Of a stretch of 38,474 nucleotides of DNA, positions 18,457 to 25,552 are shown piece by piece. Positions within the stretch are counted from its first letter, which is position 1; every line of letters begins with the position of its first letter. The DNA comes from Methanomicrobiales archaeon (GTDB lineage Archaea; Halobacteriota; Methanomicrobia; Methanomicrobiales; Methanoculleaceae): assembly GCA_012521035.1 (NCBI GenBank), contig JAAYND010000046.1, positions 1 to 38,474 on the forward strand, read 5' to 3'. The notes under the pieces were generated by a model. The model saw only the letters and a program-made list of their open reading frames with translations, ran no database searches and had not been told where the DNA came from. The position numbers were made by a program, and so were the translations under genes.

Positions 18457-19631
18457 ACTGGGTGAGGTGGTTCTCTGCGATGGCGGTCGTGCTCCTCGTC
18501 CCGGCGGCATCAGCAGCCATCATATGGGGGCCATACGTCACGAACACCACCGCAGACTCGGCGACGATCAACTGGAAGGCGACCGGGAACGCCACAGGAT
18601 GGGTCGAGTACTCCCCCGAAGGCGGTGGGACCACCTGCATCCCCTCCCCCGGGGATGAGGGCATGCACCGGGTACACCTCGCCGGGCTCCTGCCGGCGAC
18701 CACCTACAGATACCGGGTCGGCGCCGGCGATGGGGTGGTGGAGGACTGCAGGTTCCGGACATTCGGGGACCGGGCGTTCACCTGTATCATATACGGCGAT
18801 AGCCAGGGGCAGAGACCCTTCTTTACGCAGACCGAACGGCACGGCCTTGTGGCGGAGAGGATGGCCGAAAAGGGGGATATTCTCTTTCTCCTCCATACCG
18901 GCGACTTCGTCGGCGATGAGTCGGAGTGGGATGAGTTCTTCGCTATAGCAGGGCCGGTGCTCAGGAACACGACCCTTGTGCCGGTGGCGGGCAACCACGA
19001 CGGCCCGGTGGAGACCTTCACCGAGATCTTCGGGCTCCCACCCCGTTACTCCTTCGATGCCGGCAGCCTCCACGTGACCGTCCTCGACAGCAACGACCGG
19101 GCATGGGCAGACATGAAGAGACAGACCACCTGGCTCGAAGAAGACCTCACGTCCCCCCTGCCCCGGAAGATCGTGGCGTTCCACCACCCGCCGTTCAGCT
19201 CCGACCGGAAACATCCGGGCGGAGACCTGGCGCTCAGGGCCGAGTGGAGCGAGATCTTCTCACAGAGTGGTGTTGACGCGGTCTTTAGCGGGCACACCCA
19301 TACCTACGAGCGCTACCGGGTTTGCGGGACGGAGTACTTCGTCGCCGGGTGCGGCGGTGGTCCGTTCTATCCCCTTGCAGAGGAGAAACCCGGGGGCTAC
19401 CAGGCCGGCAACGAGAGAATACTCGGCTACGTCCGGGCCACCGTCAGCCCGGGGTCGATCGATGCGGAGATGGTAGCGGTGGCAGAGATCACGGAGGAGG
19501 ACGGGGTGACGATCTACCCGGCAGGGACCGTCATCGATTCCGTCCGCCTCCCGGCAGGCATGACCGGTGGATGGTTGAGCGTACTCACATCCCTCCCGGG
19601 CGTGCCGGAATTATCCAGATTCTGGAGATGA
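18453..19631 (+). CDS. Secreted purple-acid-phosphatase-like metallophosphoesterase
   Basis: This 392-residue exported enzyme probably hydrolyses phosphate esters outside the cell. A short signal peptide (about 1-23, MAVVLLVPAASAA) is followed by a fibronectin-III-like domain typical of purple acid phosphatases (about 24-105). The calcineurin-like catalytic domain shows all metal-binding blocks: YGDSQ (about 114), TGDF (about 149), GNHDG (about 179), HHPPFS (about 243) and GHTHTYER (about 279). The start is GTG 18453, overlapping the upstream stop as GTGA; ATG 18480 would cut away most of the signal sequence. The next gene begins 4 nt after the stop. The substrate is not known. Confidence 0.88.
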   Translation: MNWVRWFSAMAVVLLVPAASAAIIWGPYVTNTTADSATINWKATGNATGWVEYSPEGGGTTCIPSPGDEGMHRVHLAGLLPATTYRYRVGAGDGVVEDCRFRTFGDRAFTCIIYGDSQGQRPFFTQTERHGLVAERMAEKGDILFLLHTGDFVGDESEWDEFFAIAGPVLRNTTLVPVAGNHDGPVETFTEIFGLPPRYSFDAGSLHVTVLDSNDRAWADMKRQTTWLEEDLTSPLPRKIVAFHHPPFSSDRKHPGGDLALRAEWSEIFSQSGVDAVFSGHTHTYERYRVCGTEYFVAGCGGGPFYPLAEEKPGGYQAGNERILGYVRATVSPGSIDAEMVAVAEITEEDGVTIYPAGTVIDSVRLPAGMTGGWLSVLTSLPGVPELSRFWR

Positions 19632-19635
19632 GACT

Positions 19636-20466
19636 ATGCAGAAGAGACTGATATGGACGCTGCTCGCGCTCCTCTGTGTGAGCATGCTTGCAGGCGCCGC
19701 ATCGGCGGCGCCGACGACCGAACTGCACGTTGCAAAGATCGCAGAAGATGGGGTTACCGTCATAGACGAGACGACGGTCGATTATCGCTGGATGGAGAAG
19801 AATCTCCCGGTCCTCGGGGACGGCGTGACCCACTACTACCACCAGGGACCGGTCTTTGAGGGAGACAAGTGGGATCCCCTGGAGACGACGAACTTCAAGG
19901 ACCGGGGAGCCGTGAAGGGTACGAACGTACGCGACCTCGCTGAACTGGTCGGCGGCGCCGAACCCGGTGATGAGATCATGATCCGGGCGGCCGACGGCTA
20001 CCACGTCGAGTTTGCCTACGAGAACGTCTATGAACCCGACCCGCGCCAGGGGCCCATAGGTATCTGCTGGTATAACGGTGCCGAGGCCGGGGCGGGGGAG
20101 CGGCAGGGGTGCGGTTACGTCCCTGACTACTACACCGGGATGCGCCTCGTATTCTTTGCGGACGACTCGACCAACGAAGAAGGTCTCCACGTCTACGGGA
20201 ACTGGGATATGCACGAGACGCTCCCGGACTCTGCACAGCACTTCTATGACCTCTACCCCTCAACCGGCGGCCTTACGGTGAAGTGGATAGATGAGATCCG
20301 CGTCTACTCCGGCGGTTTCCCGGGTGAGCGGGGAGCCCTTGCGGCATCCCTCAACCCCACGGAGGTGAAGGCGACGACGGAGGCGGCAAAGTCCCCACTC
20401 TCCCTCATGGCGGTTCTCGGGGCAGCACTCGGGGCGGTGGCGCTCCATGCCCGGAGGGAGACGTGA
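19636..20466 (+). CDS. Membrane-anchored surface protein, single-domain paralogue of the PEGA protein N-terminus
   Basis: This 276-residue protein has a signal peptide (about 1-24) and one domain that closely matches residues 32-225 of the gene at 15940: shared motifs are APTTELH, VDYRW, THYYHQGPVFEGD and GYVPDYYTGMRLVFFAD. After a short linker, the C-terminus has KSPLSLMAVLGAALGAVALHARR, split here as a KSP motif, a hydrophobic helix and a basic end. That layout is like archaeal C-terminal sorting or anchoring signals. The fold again suggests the sulfite-oxidase molybdopterin domain, but no cofactor-ligand cysteine is obvious. It is translationally coupled to the lipoprotein gene downstream (GTGA overlap). 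Confidence 0.8.
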   Translation: MQKRLIWTLLALLCVSMLAGAASAAPTTELHVAKIAEDGVTVIDETTVDYRWMEKNLPVLGDGVTHYYHQGPVFEGDKWDPLETTNFKDRGAVKGTNVRDLAELVGGAEPGDEIMIRAADGYHVEFAYENVYEPDPRQGPIGICWYNGAEAGAGERQGCGYVPDYYTGMRLVFFADDSTNEEGLHVYGNWDMHETLPDSAQHFYDLYPSTGGLTVKWIDEIRVYSGGFPGERGALAASLNPTEVKATTEAAKSPLSLMAVLGAALGAVALHARRET

Positions 20467-21029
20467 TCCCGGTGCGCCGGATCTCCCTCCCCCTCATCCT
20501 CATGCTGATCGGATCTCTCGTTCTTGTATCCGGTTGTATTGATACGACACCCCCTGACGACTACCCCGCCTGGAACCTGACTCTCGTCGGGGATGGTGAG
20601 ACAGTCCTCACCCACCCTGAGATCAGGGCACTCCCGGCCGCTGAAGGCTACGGCTACTCGGTCTCGACGGTCGGCATAAAGCATGGTCCGAACCACTACC
20701 GTGGTGTGCTCCTTGCTGATCTCGTTCAGGCGGCGGGCGGCGCCGAGGAGAACGATCTGATCTACGTCTCGGCAGAGGACGGATACCTCTGGGTCTTTGG
20801 TATGGACCAGGTGAGGGGTGAGGGGTTCTTCACCTTCGACGAAAACCTCAAGGAGGTTCCACCACCGCCGCTCCGCGTGATCCTGGCCTACGAGCAGGAT
20901 AAAAGACCACTACCCCTCGATGAGGGGGGGCCGCTCCGCCTCATCATCATCACCGAGAGCCCCGATGTCATCACCGAGGGGAGCCCGTGGGTGAAGTGGG
21001 TTGACCGGGTTGAGGTCCAGAAGCGATGA
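20463..21029 (+). CDS. Lipoprotein with a sulfite-oxidase-type molybdopterin-binding-like fold
   Basis: This 188-residue protein has a lipoprotein signal (LVLVSGC, lipid-modified cysteine about residue 23). The mature part reads like the oxidoreductase molybdopterin-binding domain: an opening strand WNLTLVGDGE, the segment HYRGVLLADLVQAAGG, and a closing block GGPLRLIII ... WVKWVDRVEV. The cofactor-ligand cysteine of true sulfite oxidases is missing, so it may bind another ligand. The start is GTG 20463, with GGAGG at 20453-20457. The overlap with the next gene is ATGA. Placement directly before an oxyanion-binding lipoprotein suggests a shared task. Confidence 0.78.
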   Translation: MIPVRRISLPLILMLIGSLVLVSGCIDTTPPDDYPAWNLTLVGDGETVLTHPEIRALPAAEGYGYSVSTVGIKHGPNHYRGVLLADLVQAAGGAEENDLIYVSAEDGYLWVFGMDQVRGEGFFTFDENLKEVPPPPLRVILAYEQDKRPLPLDEGGPLRLIIITESPDVITEGSPWVKWVDRVEVQKR

Positions 21030-22021
21030 ATCGACCTGCGACTCTCGCCGCCCTCCTTCTCCTCCTGGTGATATCGGCAGGTTGCACTGATGCCGACCCT
21101 GAACGCACCACCCTCATGGTGATACCGGCAGGCAGCCTCCTCTACCCGCTTGAGGATATCGAGGCTGCTTTCGAGGATCAGCACCCCGGTATCGACGTCC
21201 GCATCGAAGGGCACGGGAGCATCCAGGCCATCAGGCAGGTAACGGATCTCAGGAGGGATGTTGATGTCGTCGCAGTCGCAGATGCATCGCTGATACCGGA
21301 TATGATGTACCGGCCTATGCCGGATGGGGGCAGTAACTACACCGACTGGTATGTCGCCTTTGCCGAGAACGAGGTGGTGATCGCCTACACCGATAAGAGC
21401 ATCGGCGCAACCGAGATCACACAGGAGAATTGGTACCGGATCCTCTCCCGCCCGGATGTGCGGGTAGGGTTCTCAAACCCCATGCTCGATGCCTGCGGCT
21501 ACCGGGCGCTCATGGTGACGGTACTTGCTGAGGAGTACTATGGAGAGCCCGGACTCTTTGATGCGATCATAGGTGGATCCTTCAATCCCCTCCTCCCGGT
21601 GACCCGCGAAGATGGTGTAGCAAAGATCACCCTGCCGGAACTGATGAGGCCGGCAGGCGATAAGGTCGCCATCCGCGATGGGAGTATCTACCTCCTCTCG
21701 CTCCTTGACGCCGGCGGTATCGACTACGCCTTCGAGTACCGGAGCGTCGCAGAAGACCATGGACTTTTGTGGATCGATCTGCCCCCCGAGATCAACCTGG
21801 GTTTCGCGGAGTACGCCGATGATTACCAGAAGGCGCACGTGACCCTCGGGTTCAGGCGGTTTCAGTCCATCGAGAGCGAGCGTGTAGGCCAGCCGATCGT
21901 CTACGCGATGACAATCCCGGCAGATGCGCCACACCCCGAGGAGGCGAGGATCTTTGTCGATTTTGTCCTGGAGGCGTTCCAGGACGGCTGGCCGAGATCC
22001 GGTGCTACCGCGATAGACTGA
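21026..22021 (+). CDS. WtpA/ModA-like tungstate/molybdate-binding lipoprotein
   Basis: This 331-residue protein resembles the substrate-binding component of WtpABC-type tungstate/molybdate ABC importers. It has a lipobox (LLVISAGC, cysteine about residue 20). It then shows VIPAGSLLYPLEDIEAAFE, GHGSIQAIRQVTDL, DVVAVADASLIPDMM, FAENEVVIAYT, FSNPMLDACGYRALM and DYAFEYRSVAEDH, all characteristic segments of the WtpA family. The usual permease and ATPase genes do not follow; the next gene is on the other strand. It therefore either works with a transporter encoded elsewhere or acts as a free receptor. Specificity for tungstate or molybdate is inferred from the family. Confidence 0.85.
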   Translation: MNRPATLAALLLLLVISAGCTDADPERTTLMVIPAGSLLYPLEDIEAAFEDQHPGIDVRIEGHGSIQAIRQVTDLRRDVDVVAVADASLIPDMMYRPMPDGGSNYTDWYVAFAENEVVIAYTDKSIGATEITQENWYRILSRPDVRVGFSNPMLDACGYRALMVTVLAEEYYGEPGLFDAIIGGSFNPLLPVTREDGVAKITLPELMRPAGDKVAIRDGSIYLLSLLDAGGIDYAFEYRSVAEDHGLLWIDLPPEINLGFAEYADDYQKAHVTLGFRRFQSIESERVGQPIVYAMTIPADAPHPEEARIFVDFVLEAFQDGWPRSGATAID

Positions 22022-22035
22022 AGGAGAGATTTCCC

Positions 22036-22058
22036 GGTAGGGGTTCTCTACCCCTACC
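22036..22058. terminator. Hairpin between convergent genes
   Basis: GGTAGGGG (22036-22043) and CCCCTACC (22051-22058) form a perfect 8-base stem with a 7-base loop, TTCTCTA. It lies 15 nt after the plus-strand stop and overlaps the stop codon of the minus-strand gene. No long T-tract follows on either strand, so termination activity is an inference. Confidence 0.5.
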
Positions 22059-22752
22059 CGATCACGATATCGCAGTACACCCCATCGACCGGCTCGACAA
22101 AGAGGATCGCCTTTCCCCCGATGAAAGCCGGCTTTGGAAACTTCCGGAGCGCCACGAGACCTTCATCAACCACCGCACCGTCGCGCGTCATGACCCGGTC
22201 GACGCCGCAGGCGAGGATCGCATCGACCGTCTGGGTGCCCTGCAGGCTCCGGGTCTCGCCCCTGATGATGAACCGGCCGTCGTTTGCGGACGCCGCAAGC
22301 CCTATGCCGGCGAGCGCACCGATCACGCCGTCCTCGGTCCCACCGAGCCCTTCGAGGCGGATCCCCGCCGCCCGCGCAAGCCCCCGGGCCCGGCCCTGCG
22401 TCACAACACTTTTCTTTGCGGTGAACCCGAAGTCACGGATCTCATCCCCGATCTCAGCCTCTGTCGCAACGCAGATCCCGGGATCGCTCCCCTCAACGAA
22501 GTCGGAGAGCATCAGTTCCTTTGCAGCCGAGAAGAGATCCGCGCCGGCCCCGTTATCCGCACCCTCGATATGGATGACCGCGCAACTGTTGTGCGAGGTA
22601 TACGGGATGGACAGGTGGACATAGAGCTGGTGGCGGGTAACCCCGGTGACCGTGTACGACCGGGCGAGTTCTGCTGCAATCATGCGGGCGAGTCGTCCGG
22701 TTCCCCGGGACTCGAGGGTGTCAGTGTCATCAATGCCAAGATAGAGAGTCAT
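22054..22752 (-). CDS. TiaS-like N-terminal-domain protein
   Basis: This 232-residue protein resembles the N-terminal part of TiaS, the enzyme that places agmatine on cytidine 34 of tRNA-Ile2. The signature GIDDTD (Asp8, Asp9, Asp11) opens the chain, followed by GTGRLARMIAAEL. The segment HLSIPYTSHNSCAVIHIE looks like the family's PYxTRGNxAV block with changes. TiaS is about 420 residues and has an OB-fold and zinc-ribbon C-terminus; neither is present here. It is thus either a stand-alone relative with another role or a split enzyme. A TATA-like TTAAATTT near 22785 on the minus strand could be its promoter. Confidence 0.65.
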   Translation of the reverse strand: MTLYLGIDDTDTLESRGTGRLARMIAAELARSYTVTGVTRHQLYVHLSIPYTSHNSCAVIHIEGADNGAGADLFSAAKELMLSDFVEGSDPGICVATEAEIGDEIRDFGFTAKKSVVTQGRARGLARAAGIRLEGLGGTEDGVIGALAGIGLAASANDGRFIIRGETRSLQGTQTVDAILACGVDRVMTRDGAVVDEGLVALRKFPKPAFIGGKAILFVEPVDGVYCDIVIG

Positions 22753-22837
22753 GGAATCGCTCGTTACTCTATATCCGCACGCAAAATTTAAGAATTCTTC
22801 TCTGAAGTTAAATAAAATAGGTTTACTAAAGGGCCGC

Positions 22838-23644
22838 TCACGCTCTGATTATGGTGCCGACACGCTCACCGTTCATGAGCCGTGTGAGGGTTCCGGGTAC
22901 ATGAACGTTCACGATCTTGATCTCTTTGACATGAACAGCGTCCCGGAGCAACTCGATCGCCATGCCCTCAAGCACCATATCCTCGAGGTTCATCTCCAGG
23001 AGCTCATCGGCTGTTATATCCGCTATGAACTCTGCATCAGGGTTTACAAACGGATTTTCGGTATAGAGACCATCCACGTTCTTCCCGAGGATACAGTTCT
23101 TCGCGCCCACGACCTCGGCTATCAGGAACGCCCCGGTATCAGTCCGGTGCGGCGGGATACTGCCGATCCTCGGCGGGTGCTCGTAGAGCCCGTAGGGTGG
23201 TGTGCCCTGCACGACCGGCAGCATACCGAGCGATATGAGCGATGGGAGGTTTAAGAGGTCGTCGGTCTCGATCCGGATACCGTTGTACCTTGAGAAGAGT
23301 AGCGATATCATGATCGCGTTCTGCTCGCTGATCTTGCCCGCCAGTTCTGCGAGCACCCCCGTCGGCATACCGAGGTCGATCCCGACATCGAGTATGTGCC
23401 GCGTCCGGGCGCCGCCGCCGGTAGCAACCAGGATCTTGTGATCCCGGGTGAGTTCGCCGATCTCCTCGATCAGCGGGTAGATCACTTTCTTCCCGTAATC
23501 AATGACACCGTGGCCGCCGATCTTGATCACGTTCAGGTCTGGCATGACCCTGATCTGCTGGACTTTCGCGGTCTCCCGCATCAGGCCACGTCGGACAAGG
23601 CTCTCGCCCCGTAACTTCGATCCGATCTCAATTCGTCCTGTCAT
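22838..23644 (-). CDS. Amino-acid-kinase-fold protein resembling molybdenum storage protein subunits
   Basis: This 268-residue protein has the amino acid kinase fold, and generic annotation would be uridylate kinase. It is longer than archaeal UMP kinase (about 230 residues). From memory it is closer to the MosA/MosB subunits of molybdenum storage protein: VIKIGGHGVIDYGKK (about 39-53), ATGGGARTRH (about 74-83), LGMPTGVLAEL, TPPYGLYEHPP, IPPHRTDTGAFLIAE, DGLYTENP, and a C-terminus VNVHVPGTLTRLMNGERVG all have direct counterparts there. MosAB stores molybdate or tungstate as polyoxometalate clusters using ATP. It faces the WtpA-like gene with only the TiaS-like gene between. Metal storage is inferred; a nucleotide-dependent kinase activity remains possible. 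Confidence 0.72.
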   Translation of the reverse strand: MTGRIEIGSKLRGESLVRRGLMRETAKVQQIRVMPDLNVIKIGGHGVIDYGKKVIYPLIEEIGELTRDHKILVATGGGARTRHILDVGIDLGMPTGVLAELAGKISEQNAIMISLLFSRYNGIRIETDDLLNLPSLISLGMLPVVQGTPPYGLYEHPPRIGSIPPHRTDTGAFLIAEVVGAKNCILGKNVDGLYTENPFVNPDAEFIADITADELLEMNLEDMVLEGMAIELLRDAVHVKEIKIVNVHVPGTLTRLMNGERVGTIIRA

Positions 23645-23737
23645 GATATCTCATCCCCATACTGAATGAGTGGGGAAAGTATTAAGAACTTCGTGGTATA
23701 TCTACTGATATACCAGTTGGTTAGGAGTGATGAAGCG

Positions 23738-23971
23738 ATGAAGATCTATGCACGAGAGCGCCAGAAGGTCGGTACCGGCGTAAAGCAGCCCAGGTTCCGC
23801 GTTGTCGCCGTCGCCACAGAGAAGGGCGATGAGAAGCACCTGAAGGTAGAGGGAGTCCACTTCCGGAAGATCGAGCTCGAAGAGATCGCAAAAGATCTCG
23901 GGGCTGAGATCATCTACCTCGAGGAGATGCCCGAAGAAGAGCGGGGCGAGATGAAGGCAGAGGCTGCGTAA
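23738..23971 (+). CDS. Small conserved-looking protein of unknown function
   Basis: I do not recognise this 77-residue soluble, charged protein. It begins MKIYARERQKVGTGVK and contains VVAVATEKGDEKHLKV and EIAKDLGAEIIYLEEM, an alpha/beta pattern with an acidic tail. ATG 23738 is chosen because GGAGTGA (23724-23730) lies 7 nt before it. An ATG at 23666 in the same frame would add 24 hydrophobic residues but has no ribosome site and would run into the divergent promoter region. A run of seven T follows the stop. Confidence 0.7.
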   Translation: MKIYARERQKVGTGVKQPRFRVVAVATEKGDEKHLKVEGVHFRKIELEEIAKDLGAEIIYLEEMPEEERGEMKAEAA

Positions 23972-23984
23972 CAAAACCGACCCC

Positions 23985-23991
23985 TTTTTTT
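23985..23991 (+). terminator. T-tract terminator
   Basis: Seven consecutive T lie 13 nt after the stop codon of the small gene at 23738. Archaeal transcription often ends at such T-runs without a hairpin. Confidence 0.5.
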
Positions 23992-24022
23992 CTCCCGGAC
24001 GTCAATCTACTCCCACGATCAG

Positions 24023-24376
24023 ATGCCCATACATGAACATGACGAGATGATCGATGCGGCTATCCGTATCCTTCTCGAAGAAGACCAGCAGATAACCATC
24101 AGTTTTTCTCCAGGCGGCATCTCCATCCGTTTCCCCACAACCCGCAAACTCGCTGAATACCTCGGTATCCCTCATTACTATGTCCTGCCCCGGTTCGGTG
24201 CGATGGAGCGGGACGGGCTTATCACCCGCATTGAGCGAGTCGGCATATCAACCACGGTGGCAGGGACAAAAGAGCTCCTCAGGCTCATGGCGGAGCACTA
24301 CCAGGAGCGCGCGGAGGAGATCCTGGGAAAAGAGTTCCTCCGGGCCCTGCAGGCGAACGCGAACGGCAGGGAGTAG
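24023..24376 (+). CDS. Small winged-helix-like DNA-binding protein
   Basis: This 117-residue protein appears to be a transcription-factor-like winged helix. Residues about 40-80 read TTRKLAEYLGIPHYYV then LPRFGAMERDGLITRIERVG, which fits a helix-turn-helix followed by a wing. The C-terminus (about 85-117) is a charged helix. No ligand-binding domain is attached. It begins just after a T-tract and appears to be a single-gene unit. The target genes are unknown. Confidence 0.65.
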   Translation: MPIHEHDEMIDAAIRILLEEDQQITISFSPGGISIRFPTTRKLAEYLGIPHYYVLPRFGAMERDGLITRIERVGISTTVAGTKELLRLMAEHYQERAEEILGKEFLRALQANANGRE

Positions 24377-24696
24377 AGAAAGCGGGAGTTCGTGCAAAAC
24401 TCATCTCCGCGCATAGCCTGACAGAGAGCGGTAGCGCGCCACAGGAAGGAGCGAAAAACCGCACCCCGACCCGCCTGCATGGCGGATCACTGGCAGGGAT
24501 CACGCCGGGTGATTGGCTTTTCGGCACGCCTCTCATCGCAGGTCAACCCATTACCGGGGACAAATGTACAGCGGAGTCGGCCCGGAGGTACGCCCGTCGC
24601 CCTCACCGGGCAACCCCCCGGGATCAGGTATATGCCTCATGGGGGGGAGACTGGTCAGTACACCCGGGATCGCGGGAAAACCATCAGGGCGCAGAG
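24377..24696. other. Intergenic stretch without a supported gene
   Basis: I see no convincing gene here. Short open frames in it have no ribosome sites and read as GC-rich shadows. A TATA-like GGTATATG at 24627-24634 could drive the UPF0216 gene that starts at 24697. Confidence 0.5.
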
Positions 24697-25128
24697 ATGT
24701 CATTACACCCATCAGCAGGCGACGAGTCGACCCTCATGCGGTGGATGCGGCTTGAGATCGGCAGGATCAATAACGGGATCGTTACGGAGCGAAAACGCCT
24801 CTCGCATCTCCTGAGAGAAGAGCACCCATCATCCGTCACGAAGGATGGGAGCCAGTACAACTTCGATCAGGAGACCCTCCACAGACTGGAGCAGGCTCTC
24901 CCCGGAGAACTACAGAGACAGCTCAGGCTCCCGATCACGTTTTACTTCGATTCGACCGTCCCGGACAGCTTCTTCCTCACCGATGAGGCCGCTCTCCTGG
25001 CCCTCCAGCACCTGGAAGAGATCAGTCCCCTCCGGCGGATGCGGGAGGGGAGGCTCTGGATAGCAAAGCCGATCGTGTACACCATAGTGAACCGCTACCC
25101 GACGGCCATGCAGATCATGATGCGGTAG
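24697..25128 (+). CDS. UPF0216 (DUF61) family protein
   Basis: This 143-residue protein belongs to the archaeal UPF0216/DUF61 family of unknown function. Family features are the N-terminal helix RLEIGRINNGIVTERKRL, LPITFYFDSTVPDSFFLTD in the centre (split as FYFDSTVPDSFFL), and the C-terminal block REGRLWIAKPIVYTIVNRYP. The length is normal. ATG 24697 gives a slight N-terminal extension; ATG 24736 is an alternative start nearer to the conserved region. There is no strong ribosome site at either. Confidence 0.82.
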   Translation: MSLHPSAGDESTLMRWMRLEIGRINNGIVTERKRLSHLLREEHPSSVTKDGSQYNFDQETLHRLEQALPGELQRQLRLPITFYFDSTVPDSFFLTDEAALLALQHLEEISPLRRMREGRLWIAKPIVYTIVNRYPTAMQIMMR

Positions 25129-25134
25129 GCGCGG

Positions 25135-25371
25135 TCACGCCAGAAAAGAGATGAGATCGGAGCCAGAACTGCCGATCTCCGGCAGGGGGTCTGTGGGCCA
25201 GGTTCCCGATGAGCGGATGACGGCACCAGCAGCCGGCGAGACGTCCCCCGGCCGGTACCCCGGGTCCGGTGTGGTTGTGGGGGTGTGCTGATCCTGTGGT
25301 CCGACGACGATGCAGGCAACGAGTCCGGCGATGACAAGCGCCTGTATGGCGACAACCAGTGCTACAGCCAT
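25135..25371 (-). CDS. Small membrane or exported protein of unknown function
   Basis: This 78-residue frame starts with an uncleaved or signal-like hydrophobic helix (MAVALVVAIQALVIAGLVACIVV), here about residues 1-22, followed by a Thr/Pro-rich linker and a short outer part. That layout is typical of small archaeal surface proteins. Upstream on the minus strand is a TATA-like GATATAATATC (25394-25384). It converges with the UPF0216 gene, with 6 nt between their stops. I do not recognise the family, and a chance frame cannot be excluded. Confidence 0.5.
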   Translation of the reverse strand: MAVALVVAIQALVIAGLVACIVVGPQDQHTPTTTPDPGYRPGDVSPAAGAVIRSSGTWPTDPLPEIGSSGSDLISFLA

Positions 25372-25552
25372 TCTATGCTGAGAGATATTATATCACCTCG
25401 CATGCCGGATGGAGGGGATCTTATTTATATTTTTCTGGATTTATAATATCTGATGCAATATATTGCCCTGAAAGAAGGGATTAACCGATTTCCAGAGATT
25501 TCACGCCCGGCACACCGGATCGGGTGCTCTTCTTCCCGGACAGGCATCTTCG

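Noticed and set aside
24479..24814. 111-residue plus-strand frame
   Set aside because: It overlaps the UPF0216 gene in another frame and has no ribosome site or recognisable domain.
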